Assembly (NCBI GenBank): GCA_002688185.1
Contig: NZCE01000003.1
Location: 1-64,000, forward strand
DNA length: 64,000 nt
From: Spirochaetales bacterium
Lineage (GTDB): Bacteria; Spirochaetota; Spirochaetia; ARS1246
Reading direction: 5' to 3'
The notes under the pieces: model-generated
What the model was told of the DNA's origin: nothing
Database searches by the model: none
The model's input: only the letters and a program-made list of their open reading frames with translations
Shown here: one piece after another, positions 52,866 to 62,469 of the stretch
How the letters are laid out: the number at the start of each line of letters is the position of its first letter
How positions within the stretch are numbered: the first letter of the stretch is position 1
Position numbers and translations under genes: made by a program

Positions 52866-53786
52866 ATGCAGAATCAACTTCAGTTCGATGAGCCAAATCA
52901 TCAGCCTCGTGGCCGGAAAACTAAACATCTGCGAATCGGCACATGCAGCTGGAAATATCCCTCATGGCAAAGCCTGGTTTACTCGGGCACAAAAAACATT
53001 AATTTCCTGGAAGAGTACGCTAAACGCTATAACACCGTTGAGATCGATCAGTGGTTTTGGTCCCTCTTTGGTGAGGACAAGATCAGCCTTCCAAGGGCGG
53101 ACACGGTGGACGAATACTGCAGAGCGGTTCCCGGTGATTTTAAGTTTACGATAAAGGCGCCTAATTCTATCACCCTCACCCATTTTTATCGGCACCTCAC
53201 CGGCGGGAAGTTGGTGCCGAATCCCCATTTCATCTCAAAACCTCTCCTCAACGATTTTTTGGCGTCCATCAAACCTCTGCATCCATATCTCGGGTTGGTC
53301 ATGCTGCAGTTTGAATACCTCAATAAGCAGAAGATGGAAAATCTGGCTGAGTTTCTCGATTGCATCGATCAGCTTCTAGAGGATACACCGGAAGATATCC
53401 GCTTTGCCCTCGAGCCAAGGAATCCAAATTTTTTCACCAAACGCTATTTTACATTCCTTTCAGAGCGTGGATTGTCCCATGTGTTCATTCAAGGCTACTA
53501 CATGCCTGAAATTACGGAGGTGTATTGGAAATACCGTGATCTCGTTACCATGCCGGTGGTGGTTCGGCTTCACGGGTACGATCGCGACGAGATTGAAAAG
53601 AAAACCCGCAAACAGTATCACTCGATTGTTGCGCCAAAGGATGATGAGCTTCCCGGCGTGATTAAAATGGTTCAAGATCTACGCGAGAGAGGTGTGGATG
53701 TTTATCTCAACGTAAACAACCACTATGAGGGATCGGCGCCCCTGACCATAGAAAAAATCCGCGGCCTTATCAGTGACTATCTCTAA
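52866..53786 (+). CDS. YecE/DUF72 family protein
   Basis: A 306-residue TIM-barrel protein of the DUF72 family. Family marks: RIGTCSWKYPSW near the start, YNTVEIDQWFW, FKFTIKAPNSITL, and a late RLHGYDR. Biochemical role is unknown; structural relatives resemble xylose isomerase-like barrels. The frame has a TTG upstream, but the ATG at 52866 directly behind the GH3 stop is the better start. A final VYLNVNNHYEGSAPLTIEK matches the family's C-terminus. Confidence 0.88.
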   Translation: MQNQLQFDEPNHQPRGRKTKHLRIGTCSWKYPSWQSLVYSGTKNINFLEEYAKRYNTVEIDQWFWSLFGEDKISLPRADTVDEYCRAVPGDFKFTIKAPNSITLTHFYRHLTGGKLVPNPHFISKPLLNDFLASIKPLHPYLGLVMLQFEYLNKQKMENLAEFLDCIDQLLEDTPEDIRFALEPRNPNFFTKRYFTFLSERGLSHVFIQGYYMPEITEVYWKYRDLVTMPVVVRLHGYDRDEIEKKTRKQYHSIVAPKDDELPGVIKMVQDLRERGVDVYLNVNNHYEGSAPLTIEKIRGLISDYL

Positions 53787-53835
53787 AGCCGCGTTCTCCC
53801 CCTTTTTGTAAGAGCGTGCTAGTTGAGGGTCGACC

Positions 53836-54765
53836 TCAGCTGGCCGGGTATTTCTCGGCGGCACACTTTAAAAACCCAGGCTCGTTCCCCTGCCAGTAAA
53901 AGTAGGATCCTTCACTGTTCCCTCCGGCGCGGAGCACGTGATGCTCTCCCGACGCGCTCAGCGCATGAATAGTTACAACCCCGGAGAATGGTTTCTCGAG
54001 CTCCACCAGATCCGCGGCGGCTTGCAGACATGCCTCCCTCGTAGCCATTCCCAAGCGCATGGCCGCCACAACTGAGAATGAAGTACAACCTCGGATTGCG
54101 AGCTCTCCTTTTCCCGTACAGGCTGCTGCCCCGTAGCGCGAGTCTACGTAGCACCCCGCCCCTACTATCGGGCTGTCACCTAGCCGGCCCGGGTATTTCC
54201 ACGCCCAGCCACTGGTGCTCACACCGGCTGCCATGCTGCCGTTGTCGTCCAAAGTGAGGATCACGGTGGTACCCTTTGGATCAGTGGGTTCAAGAGCTCG
54301 AGCGGCGTAGGAAATGAGTGGGACCTTGGGCCAACTGCCGCGGTGTTCCGGAGTGGTGACCATGTCTATCCATTGATGGTATCGGTCAACGGCAATGGCC
54401 GTGAGCAACTCCGCGCGTTCGGCCCCAATCTCCGCGGCAAATCTGGCCGCCCCGTCTCCGGCGAGGAACACGTGGGGCAGCTGCTCCATCACCCGCCTTG
54501 CAATAGTGATGGGGTGAAGAAATCCGCGTAGTGCGCCGACCGCGCCGCAAGCGCGGGAGTCACCATCCATGATACAAGCATCAAGCTCGAGCTCGCCGGC
54601 CGCGTTCGGCCAAGCACCTAATCCTACGGAATGTACTTCCGGCTCAGATTCAATGAGACGAATTGCAGACTCGATTATATCGATTCCTGAAGAGCCTCCA
54701 TTGTTGAGGGATACTGCGGTCGCAAGCCCTGGCCAGGCCTCCGAGTTTGCGAGCATTGTCGCCAT
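53836..54765 (-). CDS. Ntn-hydrolase asparaginase/glycosylasparaginase
   Basis: A 309-residue type-2 asparaginase. It should autocleave before T166 (PKGTTVILTLD), the N-terminal nucleophile of the beta chain; AGVSTSGWAWKYPGRLGDSP and GAGCYVD are the substrate-binding and family regions. The second residue after the Thr is not the Gly usual in GTIG/GTVG. It cleaves GlcNAc-Asn or isoaspartyl/asparagine amide bonds. AAGGAG is five bases before the ATG. No signal peptide, so it is cytoplasmic. Confidence 0.88.
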   Translation of the reverse strand: MATMLANSEAWPGLATAVSLNNGGSSGIDIIESAIRLIESEPEVHSVGLGAWPNAAGELELDACIMDGDSRACGAVGALRGFLHPITIARRVMEQLPHVFLAGDGAARFAAEIGAERAELLTAIAVDRYHQWIDMVTTPEHRGSWPKVPLISYAARALEPTDPKGTTVILTLDDNGSMAAGVSTSGWAWKYPGRLGDSPIVGAGCYVDSRYGAAACTGKGELAIRGCTSFSVVAAMRLGMATREACLQAAADLVELEKPFSGVVTIHALSASGEHHVLRAGGNSEGSYFYWQGNEPGFLKCAAEKYPAS

Positions 54766-54840
54766 AAGAACTCCTTGCTGTAATAAAAACTATCAGCGCT
54801 TCGTTGATTCAGGTTGCTTGAATGATTAATATACAAATCG

Positions 54841-55584
54841 ATGCAGGACCTCAACGGAAAAGTTGCGCTCGTTACAGGCGCGGCAAAGCGACTGGGCCGA
54901 GAGACTGCCCTGGCCCTCGCCCAACGCGGTGCGAGTATTGTTATACATTACCGATCCTCAGAAGCTCAAGCACAGATAGTGTATGACCGAGTGCGGAGCA
55001 CCGGCGTAGACGCCTGGATAATAAAAGCCGATTTGTCGGATTTGGGCCAAAGCGAAGATCTGTTTTCCGTGGCCGCAAAGTCGGCTGGAGGGATAGATAT
55101 ACTCATCAATTCCGCATCCATTTTCCCAAACGGAACGCTCTTTGAATTGGATGAGGGTGCGTATATCGACAACCTTAAGGTAAACGCTCTGGCACCCCTC
55201 AGACTCTCGACTTTGTTCGCGTCACAAAAAAACGGTGGCACCATTATCAATCTGCTGGACACGCGTATGCTCGATTATGACAAGAACCATGTCCCCTATC
55301 ATCTCAGCAAGCATGCGCTTTTTCTCTTTACCCGAATGCTCAGCGTTGAGCTGGCGCCGGATATCCGTGTCAACGCTGTTGCGCCGGGACTCATCCTTCC
55401 CCCCGAGGGAAAAGACTTAAAATATCTGCGAGAGCTTTCGCATACCAATCCGCTTCACAGGTGGGGTTCGGCAAAAGATATTACCGATGCTATTCTCTAC
55501 CTTATAGGGGCACGTTTTGTCACGGGGCAAATTCTCTACGTCGACGGTGGCCGGCATATAAAAGGAAGAGTGTATGGATCTTAG
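54841..55584 (+). CDS. Short-chain dehydrogenase, probably FolM-type dihydromonapterin/dihydrofolate reductase
   Basis: A 247-residue SDR with TGAAKRLG (nucleotide loop), NSAS (central Asn-Ser), and the catalytic YHLSK. The form TGAAKRLGRE is characteristic of pteridine reductase-type SDRs (FolM/PTR1). It overlaps folB by 11 bases and folB overlaps folE by 28, so it belongs to pterin/folate synthesis and probably reduces dihydromonapterin or dihydrofolate with NADPH. Confidence 0.82.
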   Translation: MQDLNGKVALVTGAAKRLGRETALALAQRGASIVIHYRSSEAQAQIVYDRVRSTGVDAWIIKADLSDLGQSEDLFSVAAKSAGGIDILINSASIFPNGTLFELDEGAYIDNLKVNALAPLRLSTLFASQKNGGTIINLLDTRMLDYDKNHVPYHLSKHALFLFTRMLSVELAPDIRVNAVAPGLILPPEGKDLKYLRELSHTNPLHRWGSAKDITDAILYLIGARFVTGQILYVDGGRHIKGRVYGS

Positions 55585-55966
55585 GGATCTCGATAAAATC
55601 CATATCAGCGATCTATTACTGAGATGCATTATAGGGATAAATCCGGACGAGCGGGTAAAGAAGCAGGACGTTGTTATCAATATTACATTATACTCAGACC
55701 TCTCCGCGGCGTGTATATCCGATTCAATTGAGGAGACAATTGATTACGGAGAACTGAAAAATAAGGTTGTCGCCATGATCGAGCCGTCTTCATTTTGCCT
55801 TATCGAAAAGATGGCCGAAGAGATTTCACGGATTTGCCTCTCAACGGATGGCGTGGTGGCATCAAAAGTGAAAGTGGAAAAGCCCGGGGCCCTCAGATTG
55901 GCTAGAACCGTGGGGATAGAAATAACAAGGACAAAAGAATGGATAAAAAGCGAGTGGCCACGCTGA
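55574..55966 (+). CDS. folB: Dihydroneopterin aldolase
   Basis: A 130-residue FolB-type protein: early LLLRCIIGINPDERVKKQD with the conserved residue environment of FolB, the Tyr in TIDYGELK, and LIEKMAEEISRICL. It splits dihydroneopterin to hydroxymethyldihydropterin and glycolaldehyde. Frames overlap with the SDR gene upstream and folE downstream. Confidence 0.9.
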   Translation: MDLRDLDKIHISDLLLRCIIGINPDERVKKQDVVINITLYSDLSAACISDSIEETIDYGELKNKVVAMIEPSSFCLIEKMAEEISRICLSTDGVVASKVKVEKPGALRLARTVGIEITRTKEWIKSEWPR

Positions 55967-56505
55967 TCCGAGAATTGATCATGGAGATCGGGGAGAACCC
56001 GGACCGTGAGGGCCTTTTGAAAACCCCCGAGCGCGTTGCTTTGGCGTGGGAGTTTCTCACAAAAGGCTACCGCGATAAGCCCGATGACATCATAAACGGC
56101 GCCGTGTTTAATTCAGAGGCCAACAACATGATTATTGCCCGGGACATTGAGGTGTATAGCCTCTGCGAACACCACATGCTACCGTTCTACGGCCGTTGCC
56201 ATATCGGCTACATAGCCAACAGCGAAGTGCTTGGGTTGAGCAAAATCGCTCGAATCGTAAATCATTATGCAAGAAGGCTTCAAATACAGGAAAGATTGAC
56301 TGCTGATATTGCCAACGAAATGCGCCGGGCAGTAAATGCCGAAGGAGTAGGAGTAGTGATGGAATGTAAGCATCTGTGCATGATGATGCGAGGAGTGGAA
56401 AAACAGCATTCCTTTATGACTACGTCATCGGTCCTCGGCAGCTTTCACGGCGATCAGTCCACGCGCCTTGAGTTTCTCAACCTTATTGGACGTGACACCC
56501 TGTAA
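55939..56505 (+). CDS. folE: GTP cyclohydrolase I
   Basis: A 188-residue enzyme with the zinc ligands in LCEHHMLPF (Cys, His) and in ECKHLCMMMRGVEKQ (second Cys), and the family end TTSSVLGSFHGDQSTRLEFL. It makes dihydroneopterin triphosphate from GTP, the first step of pterin synthesis. It overlaps folB by 28 bases. Confidence 0.95.
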   Translation: MDKKRVATLIRELIMEIGENPDREGLLKTPERVALAWEFLTKGYRDKPDDIINGAVFNSEANNMIIARDIEVYSLCEHHMLPFYGRCHIGYIANSEVLGLSKIARIVNHYARRLQIQERLTADIANEMRRAVNAEGVGVVMECKHLCMMMRGVEKQHSFMTTSSVLGSFHGDQSTRLEFLNLIGRDTL

Positions 56506-56512
56506 AACAGGC

Positions 56513-58102
56513 CTATTGTTGGTCTTTTATGTAGTATTGAAGTAGTTGGGTGAAATAATAGATCTTTTTGTAGATCGTTGTTGCGGATCTGTCGATGTTT
56601 CGATCAGACGCTGTTTCTAGCTCTCGCCAGTTGAGGATCATCTCCGGCGGTCTGCTTTTGTGGTCTTCCAAAACCGATTTCAGATATTTGGCAAGAGAGA
56701 TAAGATTTCTCACCGACTCCTTGATGATCCTCAGCGCCTCGCCGTTTACATCGCTAAGATGCTGTTTTAGCACCTTCATCATGCCTTTATCTCGTTCAGC
56801 CTTGTACAACGCGGTTTTAATTGAGCTTCCCTTCTCGCCATCCTCCGCCAGCGCACCGTCAAACTGGAGCAAATCATCGGTAATTGCTATAAGCTGATGA
56901 AACGCCTCAGAAAGTTGTTGTGACAGGATGGTGGCGGCCCATTGACCTCTAATGAGGAGAAGATCGACAAAAGTCTTCATATCCCCCTTGAGATAGTCAA
57001 GTAAAAACGCCTTGAGAAAATTCATCGGTGCCACGTAGACAAATCCTCCGAGCATTTTTTTAGTAAACGCAAGATTAGCCTTTTCCGAATAATTTCTCAT
57101 TCGAGAAATCGCGGTAGTCCCAAACACACTCTCGGCAAGCTGATCGATTTTATTTTTCCGCCTCTCGTTCAAGATTTTCTGCATCATCATCTCAGTCTGA
57201 GTTTTCATTTTTGACAGATATTCTTCTACGATCTTGTGATTAAGGGGATACACTTTGGGCTTAAAATAGGGATCCTCGTCAATAAAACGCACAATAAGCT
57301 CAAATATGCCACTTTTGCGTACCTCGACAATAGATCGTAGCACAGTTCTCCACGTCTGCGCCGCCATCACCGATGTGCCCTTGTATAATTTTAGTATTTC
57401 AAAGAGCTCCGGCCAGTTCTCCCGATCGTCTATCAAATGCATGATTTCCAAAAAATCTTTTAAATCATCGGTTATATATTCGCCATTAATTGACTCATAC
57501 CGAGGTCTATATTTGAAATCCGCCTCCGCAAAACGGGAATCAAACTTCTTTATGAGAAAATAATAATCGAAATGTATAATCTGGAGAAACACTGCTGCCA
57601 GATTATAGGTGGCGTTGATATTTCTTACGGTGTCGTTATCAAACGCGGAGAAAAATGCAATGATGTATTCCTTGTACTCCGCAGCCAACTGCTTTGGCGG
57701 GACCGTGTCCGCTCTTTTCCGCACCACATCCTCGTTGAATTTTCCGAGGATTTCTCTCTGCTTTTCTCCCAAAAAGCTCTCAATTACAATGGTCTTCAGG
57801 ACATTAGAACTCTCAGCATGCTCGATGAGAATATGTGCCGGGGCAACGGCTTTATAAATTTCATAAAAAAAGCGGGCAAGCGCGGGAAGCGCCTCAGATG
57901 TCTTGGTTTTATAGAATTTATTACGCTGCTTTTTTAGCTGCTTGGCGATTTCTCTGAGGAGTCTTTTTTTTTCCCGATCCGTGTCTCCGGAACCCGAAAA
58001 TATCGAAAAAACCTTCCAGAGGAAACCCGAGCCGTCCTTTGAAGCATCTGCGGCATTTGCGGTATCGAGTTGCTTTGTTTTGCTTTTGTCCCTCGGCGCC
58101 AT
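56513..58102 (-). CDS. Large helical hypothetical protein (DUF5312-like)
   Basis: A 529-residue protein of unknown function. It is almost wholly alpha-helical, without signal peptide or membrane spans, with a basic N-terminal region (REKKRLLREIAKQLKKQRNK) and a C-terminal helical part (MKVLKQHLSDVNGEALRIIK). Such proteins of 500-600 residues are known to me from spirochaetes as DUF5312; the match is by general look, not by a motif. It is convergent with folE, seven bases apart. Confidence 0.65.
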   Translation of the reverse strand: MAPRDKSKTKQLDTANAADASKDGSGFLWKVFSIFSGSGDTDREKKRLLREIAKQLKKQRNKFYKTKTSEALPALARFFYEIYKAVAPAHILIEHAESSNVLKTIVIESFLGEKQREILGKFNEDVVRKRADTVPPKQLAAEYKEYIIAFFSAFDNDTVRNINATYNLAAVFLQIIHFDYYFLIKKFDSRFAEADFKYRPRYESINGEYITDDLKDFLEIMHLIDDRENWPELFEILKLYKGTSVMAAQTWRTVLRSIVEVRKSGIFELIVRFIDEDPYFKPKVYPLNHKIVEEYLSKMKTQTEMMMQKILNERRKNKIDQLAESVFGTTAISRMRNYSEKANLAFTKKMLGGFVYVAPMNFLKAFLLDYLKGDMKTFVDLLLIRGQWAATILSQQLSEAFHQLIAITDDLLQFDGALAEDGEKGSSIKTALYKAERDKGMMKVLKQHLSDVNGEALRIIKESVRNLISLAKYLKSVLEDHKSRPPEMILNWRELETASDRNIDRSATTIYKKIYYFTQLLQYYIKDQQ

Positions 58103-58154
58103 GTGCGTTTTTATGGTAGGTCAAAATACCCTTCGATGTCAATCAAAAGGCTTT

Positions 58155-58556
58155 TTAAGTATCTCTTATCTCATCGGTAAGTTGCCGCTGTTTATTACGT
58201 GAAATTTCTATTGCGCCGACGGCAATGATTGCACCGCACGCCGCCCCGGCAAAGTTGACTGAAAAATCAATTATGTCCGGGGTCCTCCCGGTAAACCCTT
58301 GAAGCACCTCAATTATGCCGCCGTATATGGTGCAGGAGAAGACACTGAGCGCAAAGTAGAGTACAAGAGTACGTCGAGCAGACTGTATGGTGAGCATAAC
58401 GAGTATACCCAGACCGCAATAAGCCAACCAATGCTGGGCTTTGTCCAATCCCATAAACGCCTTAACCGGTATTATGGACTCCGGGAGCAATGACAACACG
58501 AGAATCCCCACCGCAAGCGCGACGAGAAGGACGATTCTCACGATCTGGCCCGACAT
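58155..58556 (-). CDS. VanZ-like membrane protein
   Basis: A membrane protein of about 133 residues with four spans. The MGLDKAQHWLAYCGLGIL motif after the first span (conserved DK-H) and the GGIIEVLQGFTGRTPDIIDF segment (Glu-x-x-Gln and Asp-x-x-D) are typical of the VanZ family, whose role is unclear outside teicoplanin resistance. The frame is open from a GTG at 58622, but the ATG at 58556 starts right before the first span and is favoured. Confidence 0.8.
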   Translation of the reverse strand: MSGQIVRIVLLVALAVGILVLSLLPESIIPVKAFMGLDKAQHWLAYCGLGILVMLTIQSARRTLVLYFALSVFSCTIYGGIIEVLQGFTGRTPDIIDFSVNFAGAACGAIIAVGAIEISRNKQRQLTDEIRDT

Positions 58557-58693
58557 ACCAGGAACGTAGCTCAAGGCAGGCAAGTAGTCAACCAAAAACT
58601 CTAATGCACATTTAACCGGCACAGCCTCAAGAAATCAGAACCATCGGTATCGCCTGTACGCCCGAATGGTGGTAGTGTGACTCACGATAGATT

Positions 58694-59980
58694 ATGCACG
58701 ACTTGGCTGTACAGCTGAATAATATACTCGATAGTTGCGTTGCGGGGCATCTGCTTTCTGAGACCGGCCGGCGAATGTATTTTCCAAAAGGTATTGCCGC
58801 GCAAGCCGCGGAGGCGGGCCGGTTTGCCAAAGTTCAAAATGCATCCGTGGGAATGGCCGTAAGCGACAAATCACCCATGATAATCCCTGCTCTCCACAGT
58901 TTGGCACCAAAGCTCAACGCCTCGGACCTCGTGGAATACGCGCCAAACGCCGGCGATCGCCGGCTTCGTACATTGTGGAAAGAGATGCTTGTCAAAAAAA
59001 ATCCAAACTTGGCTGGGGCGGAGATCTCAAATCCAACGGTGGTAGCGGGCATTACAAACGGAATCAGTCAGATTGCTGACCTCTTTATCGATCCCGATGA
59101 TGTTGTCATACTGCCCGATCTTTTCTGGGGCAATTACCGCCTTATCTTTGATGAAAAAAAGCAGGCATCCCTCTCGACGTTCCCTATATTCGACGGAACG
59201 CATTTTAATATTGACGGGCTCGAAGAGCAATTGGATTTGCACAAAAACAAGGGCAAAGCTGCAGTCCTGTTGAATTTCCCCAACAATCCCACCGGCTACT
59301 CCCCCACCCATGACGAGGTCCGAGAGATAGAACGGATAGTTGTCGGAGCCGCCGACAGTGGTATGCATCTTCTCGTTGTGCTGGATGACGCGTATTTCGG
59401 ACTCTACTATGAGGATAACGTATACGACCAATCCCTCTTTGGCCTATTTGCCCATAACCATGAGAATATTCTCGCGATGAAGGTAGACGGTCCTACAAAA
59501 GAGGATTTTGCGTGGGGATTCCGGATCGGCTTTGTGACTTTTGGCGGCAAAGGGCTTTCCGCCCAAGCGTATGACGCCCTTGAGAACAAGCTGCTGGGGG
59601 CGGTTCGATCATCAATTTCAAGCTCGTCGCGGCCCGCCCAAAGCCTGCTGATCCGGACTTTTCTCACTCCCGGATATGAGGACCAGAAACGGGTCCTCCG
59701 CCGGCAGCTCTTTGAACGGTATCAAACGGTGAAAGGCCTGGTCCGGAACATCCCCTCCCAGGCCGGAATACGTGCGCTTCCGTTTAATTCAGGCTATTTC
59801 ATGAGCTTTGCCAATCCGGGAAAGGCTGAGCAGCTCAGGACATCCCTTCTTCACGGGCGAGGAATCGGCACCATTTCAATACAAGGCGATTATCTGCGAG
59901 TTGCGTACTCATCGGTAGATTTGTCGAGTCTCCCAGACCTATACGAGCAAATATTCAAGGCTGCCGCCTTAAATATTTAG
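58694..59980 (+). CDS. PLP-dependent class I/II aminotransferase-like enzyme
   Basis: A 428-residue fold-type I enzyme. Visible are PNAGDRRLRTLW, LNFPNNPTGYSP (PLP-binding Asn), DDAYFGLYYE (Asp-Ala-Tyr) and MKVDGPTKEDFAWGFRIGF with the Schiff-base lysine in TKED and the phosphate-binding Arg. It probably transaminates an aromatic or branched amino acid; the specificity is not clear. Its stop overlaps the convergent radical-SAM gene by four bases. Confidence 0.9.
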   Translation: MHDLAVQLNNILDSCVAGHLLSETGRRMYFPKGIAAQAAEAGRFAKVQNASVGMAVSDKSPMIIPALHSLAPKLNASDLVEYAPNAGDRRLRTLWKEMLVKKNPNLAGAEISNPTVVAGITNGISQIADLFIDPDDVVILPDLFWGNYRLIFDEKKQASLSTFPIFDGTHFNIDGLEEQLDLHKNKGKAAVLLNFPNNPTGYSPTHDEVREIERIVVGAADSGMHLLVVLDDAYFGLYYEDNVYDQSLFGLFAHNHENILAMKVDGPTKEDFAWGFRIGFVTFGGKGLSAQAYDALENKLLGAVRSSISSSSRPAQSLLIRTFLTPGYEDQKRVLRRQLFERYQTVKGLVRNIPSQAGIRALPFNSGYFMSFANPGKAEQLRTSLLHGRGIGTISIQGDYLRVAYSSVDLSSLPDLYEQIFKAAALNI

Positions 59981-60999
59981 TAGGGATTCACCAAGCGTCC
60001 CTGCCATGTTTCTCTGCGCCTCATTCGAGATTGCAGCTCGTCATAGATCTTGGCTTTAGATGAAACGCGGCGTGGGAACCCTCGGGTTCTGTCTGGAGTA
60101 TCACACGTAAATCTCATCATGATGATATCGCTGGGCAACCGCTCGAGAGCTGATATGACGTACTCTATATGCCGATCTCGGGTTGCCAGGGATAGCTCTC
60201 CACCGCAAAGCTCCGAGAACAGAACAGAGTTCTTTGGCACATGAAGATCGTGTATCTTGAGGCCGTGCGGGTGCAACTGTGAAATGAATGAGACGGTATT
60301 CATTATCTCCCGCATACCCTCACCGGGCAGGCCAAAAACCAGATGGACTGCGGCTTTTAGCCGAGCACTCCGGATCAAATTATACGCGCTTTCAAACTGA
60401 CTCACTGTGTGGCCACGGTTTATTCTCACCAATGTCCCATCGGAGGCAGTTTGCAGCCCCAATTCTATCCACACATCAAAGGTTTCACTTCTATAGGACT
60501 TTAAAAGAGCGACAATGTCTCCATCAAGACAATCCGGCCTCGTCGAGACTACCAGCTCCCGAAACGGAAGAGCCGCCAAACCGTGGTCATAGAGCCTGCG
60601 GAGATCGTGAATCGCTCCAAAAGTGCTTGAAAACGCCTGGTAATAGAGAATAAAGGAGTCCGCTCCATAGCGCTTTTGGAGAAACGCCGCGCCGTGCTCT
60701 ATCTGCTCCCTGACCGACGCAAGCCGTTGGGGCATAGTCGAGGCCCTGTGTATTGGCATCCCTCCGCGTTGATAAGCGGACCGAGACCCATACTCATCAC
60801 AAAAAAAGCACCCTCCCTCTAAACCGTCGGTAGACCGATGGGGGCAGGAAAATCCGGCATCCACGCCAATTCTGTACGTTGTCTCACCATATTTTCCCCT
60901 GAGATAAGAGCTGTAACTGCGAAAAAGCGGCGGCGTACTGCTAGTTTCTTGGTTTTGCACCGTAAAATCTCTATTGCACAGAACTATGCATTCGGACAC
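59977..60999 (-). CDS. Radical SAM protein, YhcC/TIGR01212 family
   Basis: A 340-residue radical-SAM protein. The cluster cysteines are C52, C64 and C67 (CPHR...GGCFFC), the wide first spacing typical of TIGR01212. Further marks are FILYYQAFSSTF, STRPDC, ELGLQTASD and HLVFGLPGEG. Function unknown; in E. coli yhcC is next to gltB. The start is a GTG at 60999, which overlaps the divergent gene's upstream frame; a GTG at 60960 is also possible. Confidence 0.88.
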   Translation of the reverse strand: MSECIVLCNRDFTVQNQETSSTPPLFRSYSSYLRGKYGETTYRIGVDAGFSCPHRSTDGLEGGCFFCDEYGSRSAYQRGGMPIHRASTMPQRLASVREQIEHGAAFLQKRYGADSFILYYQAFSSTFGAIHDLRRLYDHGLAALPFRELVVSTRPDCLDGDIVALLKSYRSETFDVWIELGLQTASDGTLVRINRGHTVSQFESAYNLIRSARLKAAVHLVFGLPGEGMREIMNTVSFISQLHPHGLKIHDLHVPKNSVLFSELCGGELSLATRDRHIEYVISALERLPSDIIMMRFTCDTPDRTRGFPRRVSSKAKIYDELQSRMRRRETWQGRLVNPY

Positions 61000-61000
61000 T

Positions 61001-62320
61001 ATGGCTAAAATGTTCTGCGGCCGTTGTCTCCAAATACACTATCTGAAACGCTTTCGGCAAATCGGCATGCCGTCGCTATTACTGGAACCGGCGGCGGCTG
61101 TGCTCTTGCTCCTGATTATGACAGGATGCGGGCTACTTTCCAATAATACAACTGCCGTTCTCTGGACTGACCGGCCGGAGCTCGCCGCATACGCGGAGCT
61201 CTTTAATGCGGAAAACGCGGATATGCGTGTTGAAGTAATCTTTAAAGAGACACCGTGGCTCGCCCTGGAGATTGAATCCGAGCATCCGGATCTTGTAGTG
61301 GGAACGCGTCTGGATAGCGATTTGACTATAGAGCATTTCGGAACCCTGGATCAGCTAACAAAAGCCGGCCTTATTTCTCCCGATTCTTTTTACCGAAAAC
61401 TATATGTGCGGGGGCTTGTGGAAGATAAACCGGTGTTGCTTCCCGTTTCATTCTCCCTTCCGATTTTTGCTTTCAGAAGCGAGTATTCGGCAATGATTTC
61501 AAATAGTTACGACATCGATCCCATAGAGCTCAGAAAATTCAGTCGGGAATACAATGGTGAGGGAAATAAACCGGACCGTATTGGCTTTTCGCCACGGTGG
61601 CAACCTGAATCCATCTACGCGCTGGCTATCCTATTTGGGGTTAATTTTCGCGAAGCTGCACAGAGACTGCCTGCCTGGGACGAGGCGGATCTCCTTCAGG
61701 CGATAGTGTTTTCAAAAGCATGGGTGGATGAAGTCAACGGCGGGGTAGCGGTTGAAGAGTTTTTCAAGACGAAATATATGTACGATCCTTTGTACAAATT
61801 GCTCGACTCAGGTCGGATTCTGTTCACCTATATGGAGATCCATGAGTTTTTATCCGTACCCGCGGAGGTGAGGGAGAATCTGGATTTCCGATGGTTGTCA
61901 AACGGTGAAATCATCCAGGTTTGTGACGAAGTGTTATTCATAGGGCGGACAAAGCAGTCCCGCCAGAAAAAGACATCATTTGAGTTTATCAGTTGGTTGC
62001 TAAGCGCGAAGACACAAGATCAACTCCTCGAGTTGGCACAATTTGAACGGATGCGTTCATTTGGTTTCGCCGGAGGTTTTTCGTCGGTCATTTCGGTAAA
62101 CTCAAATGTGCTCCCACGCTATTTCCCCTTCCTTATAGGCCACATACCAAATGAGGAAAGCCTGGTTTTCCCTTCACCCCTCCCGGAAAGCTGGCATGAG
62201 ATCAAAACAGAGGTACTATTCCCGTGGTTGTATGAGGAAGTCTCGGCAAAAGAACCTTCGGAAGCCCTCAGCGATCGTATGAAACAGTGGCTCTTGCAGC
62301 AACCCGAGCTTTACCGCTAG
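61001..62320 (+). CDS. Extracellular solute-binding lipoprotein
   Basis: A lipoprotein of about 439 residues; the lipobox is LIMTGC, preceded by the basic stretch KRFRQ. The body resembles family 1 (sugar) solute-binding proteins: TAVLWTDRPELAAYAELFNA, EHPDLVVGTR, LPVSFSLPIFAFRSEY. It should deliver an oligosaccharide to an ABC importer, yet no permease genes lie beside it; an MsmK/UgpC-type ATPase gene follows 149 bases later with its own promoter. Several starts are possible between 60974 and 61067; ATG 61001 keeps the basic N-region. Confidence 0.75.
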   Translation: MAKMFCGRCLQIHYLKRFRQIGMPSLLLEPAAAVLLLLIMTGCGLLSNNTTAVLWTDRPELAAYAELFNAENADMRVEVIFKETPWLALEIESEHPDLVVGTRLDSDLTIEHFGTLDQLTKAGLISPDSFYRKLYVRGLVEDKPVLLPVSFSLPIFAFRSEYSAMISNSYDIDPIELRKFSREYNGEGNKPDRIGFSPRWQPESIYALAILFGVNFREAAQRLPAWDEADLLQAIVFSKAWVDEVNGGVAVEEFFKTKYMYDPLYKLLDSGRILFTYMEIHEFLSVPAEVRENLDFRWLSNGEIIQVCDEVLFIGRTKQSRQKKTSFEFISWLLSAKTQDQLLELAQFERMRSFGFAGGFSSVISVNSNVLPRYFPFLIGHIPNEESLVFPSPLPESWHEIKTEVLFPWLYEEVSAKEPSEALSDRMKQWLLQQPELYR

Positions 62321-62401
62321 GGTTTGAGATGATAAAACCACCTAAAAGTTGATCTTCAAAAGAGATTTGCACTTTCGTACCGGTAAACCATAGTTTCTTT
62401 A

Positions 62402-62430
62402 TTGACAACCGGAGCCTTTCATATTACCAT
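62402..62430 (+). promoter_or_regulatory. Promoter of the ABC ATPase gene
   Basis: TTGACA (62402-62407) and TACCAT (62425-62430) with a 17-base spacer, 39 bases before the ATG at 62470. GGAGG at 62460-62464 is the ribosome site. This is the clearest promoter of the window and makes the ATPase independent of the upstream solute-binding gene. Confidence 0.7.
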
Positions 62431-62469
62431 GATCAAACATAAGATAAATTCTATACAGTGGAGGTTTTT

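Noticed and set aside
53824..53838. TGAGG/CCTCA palindrome as terminator
   Set aside because: Short stem, overlaps the asparaginase stop codon, no T-run.
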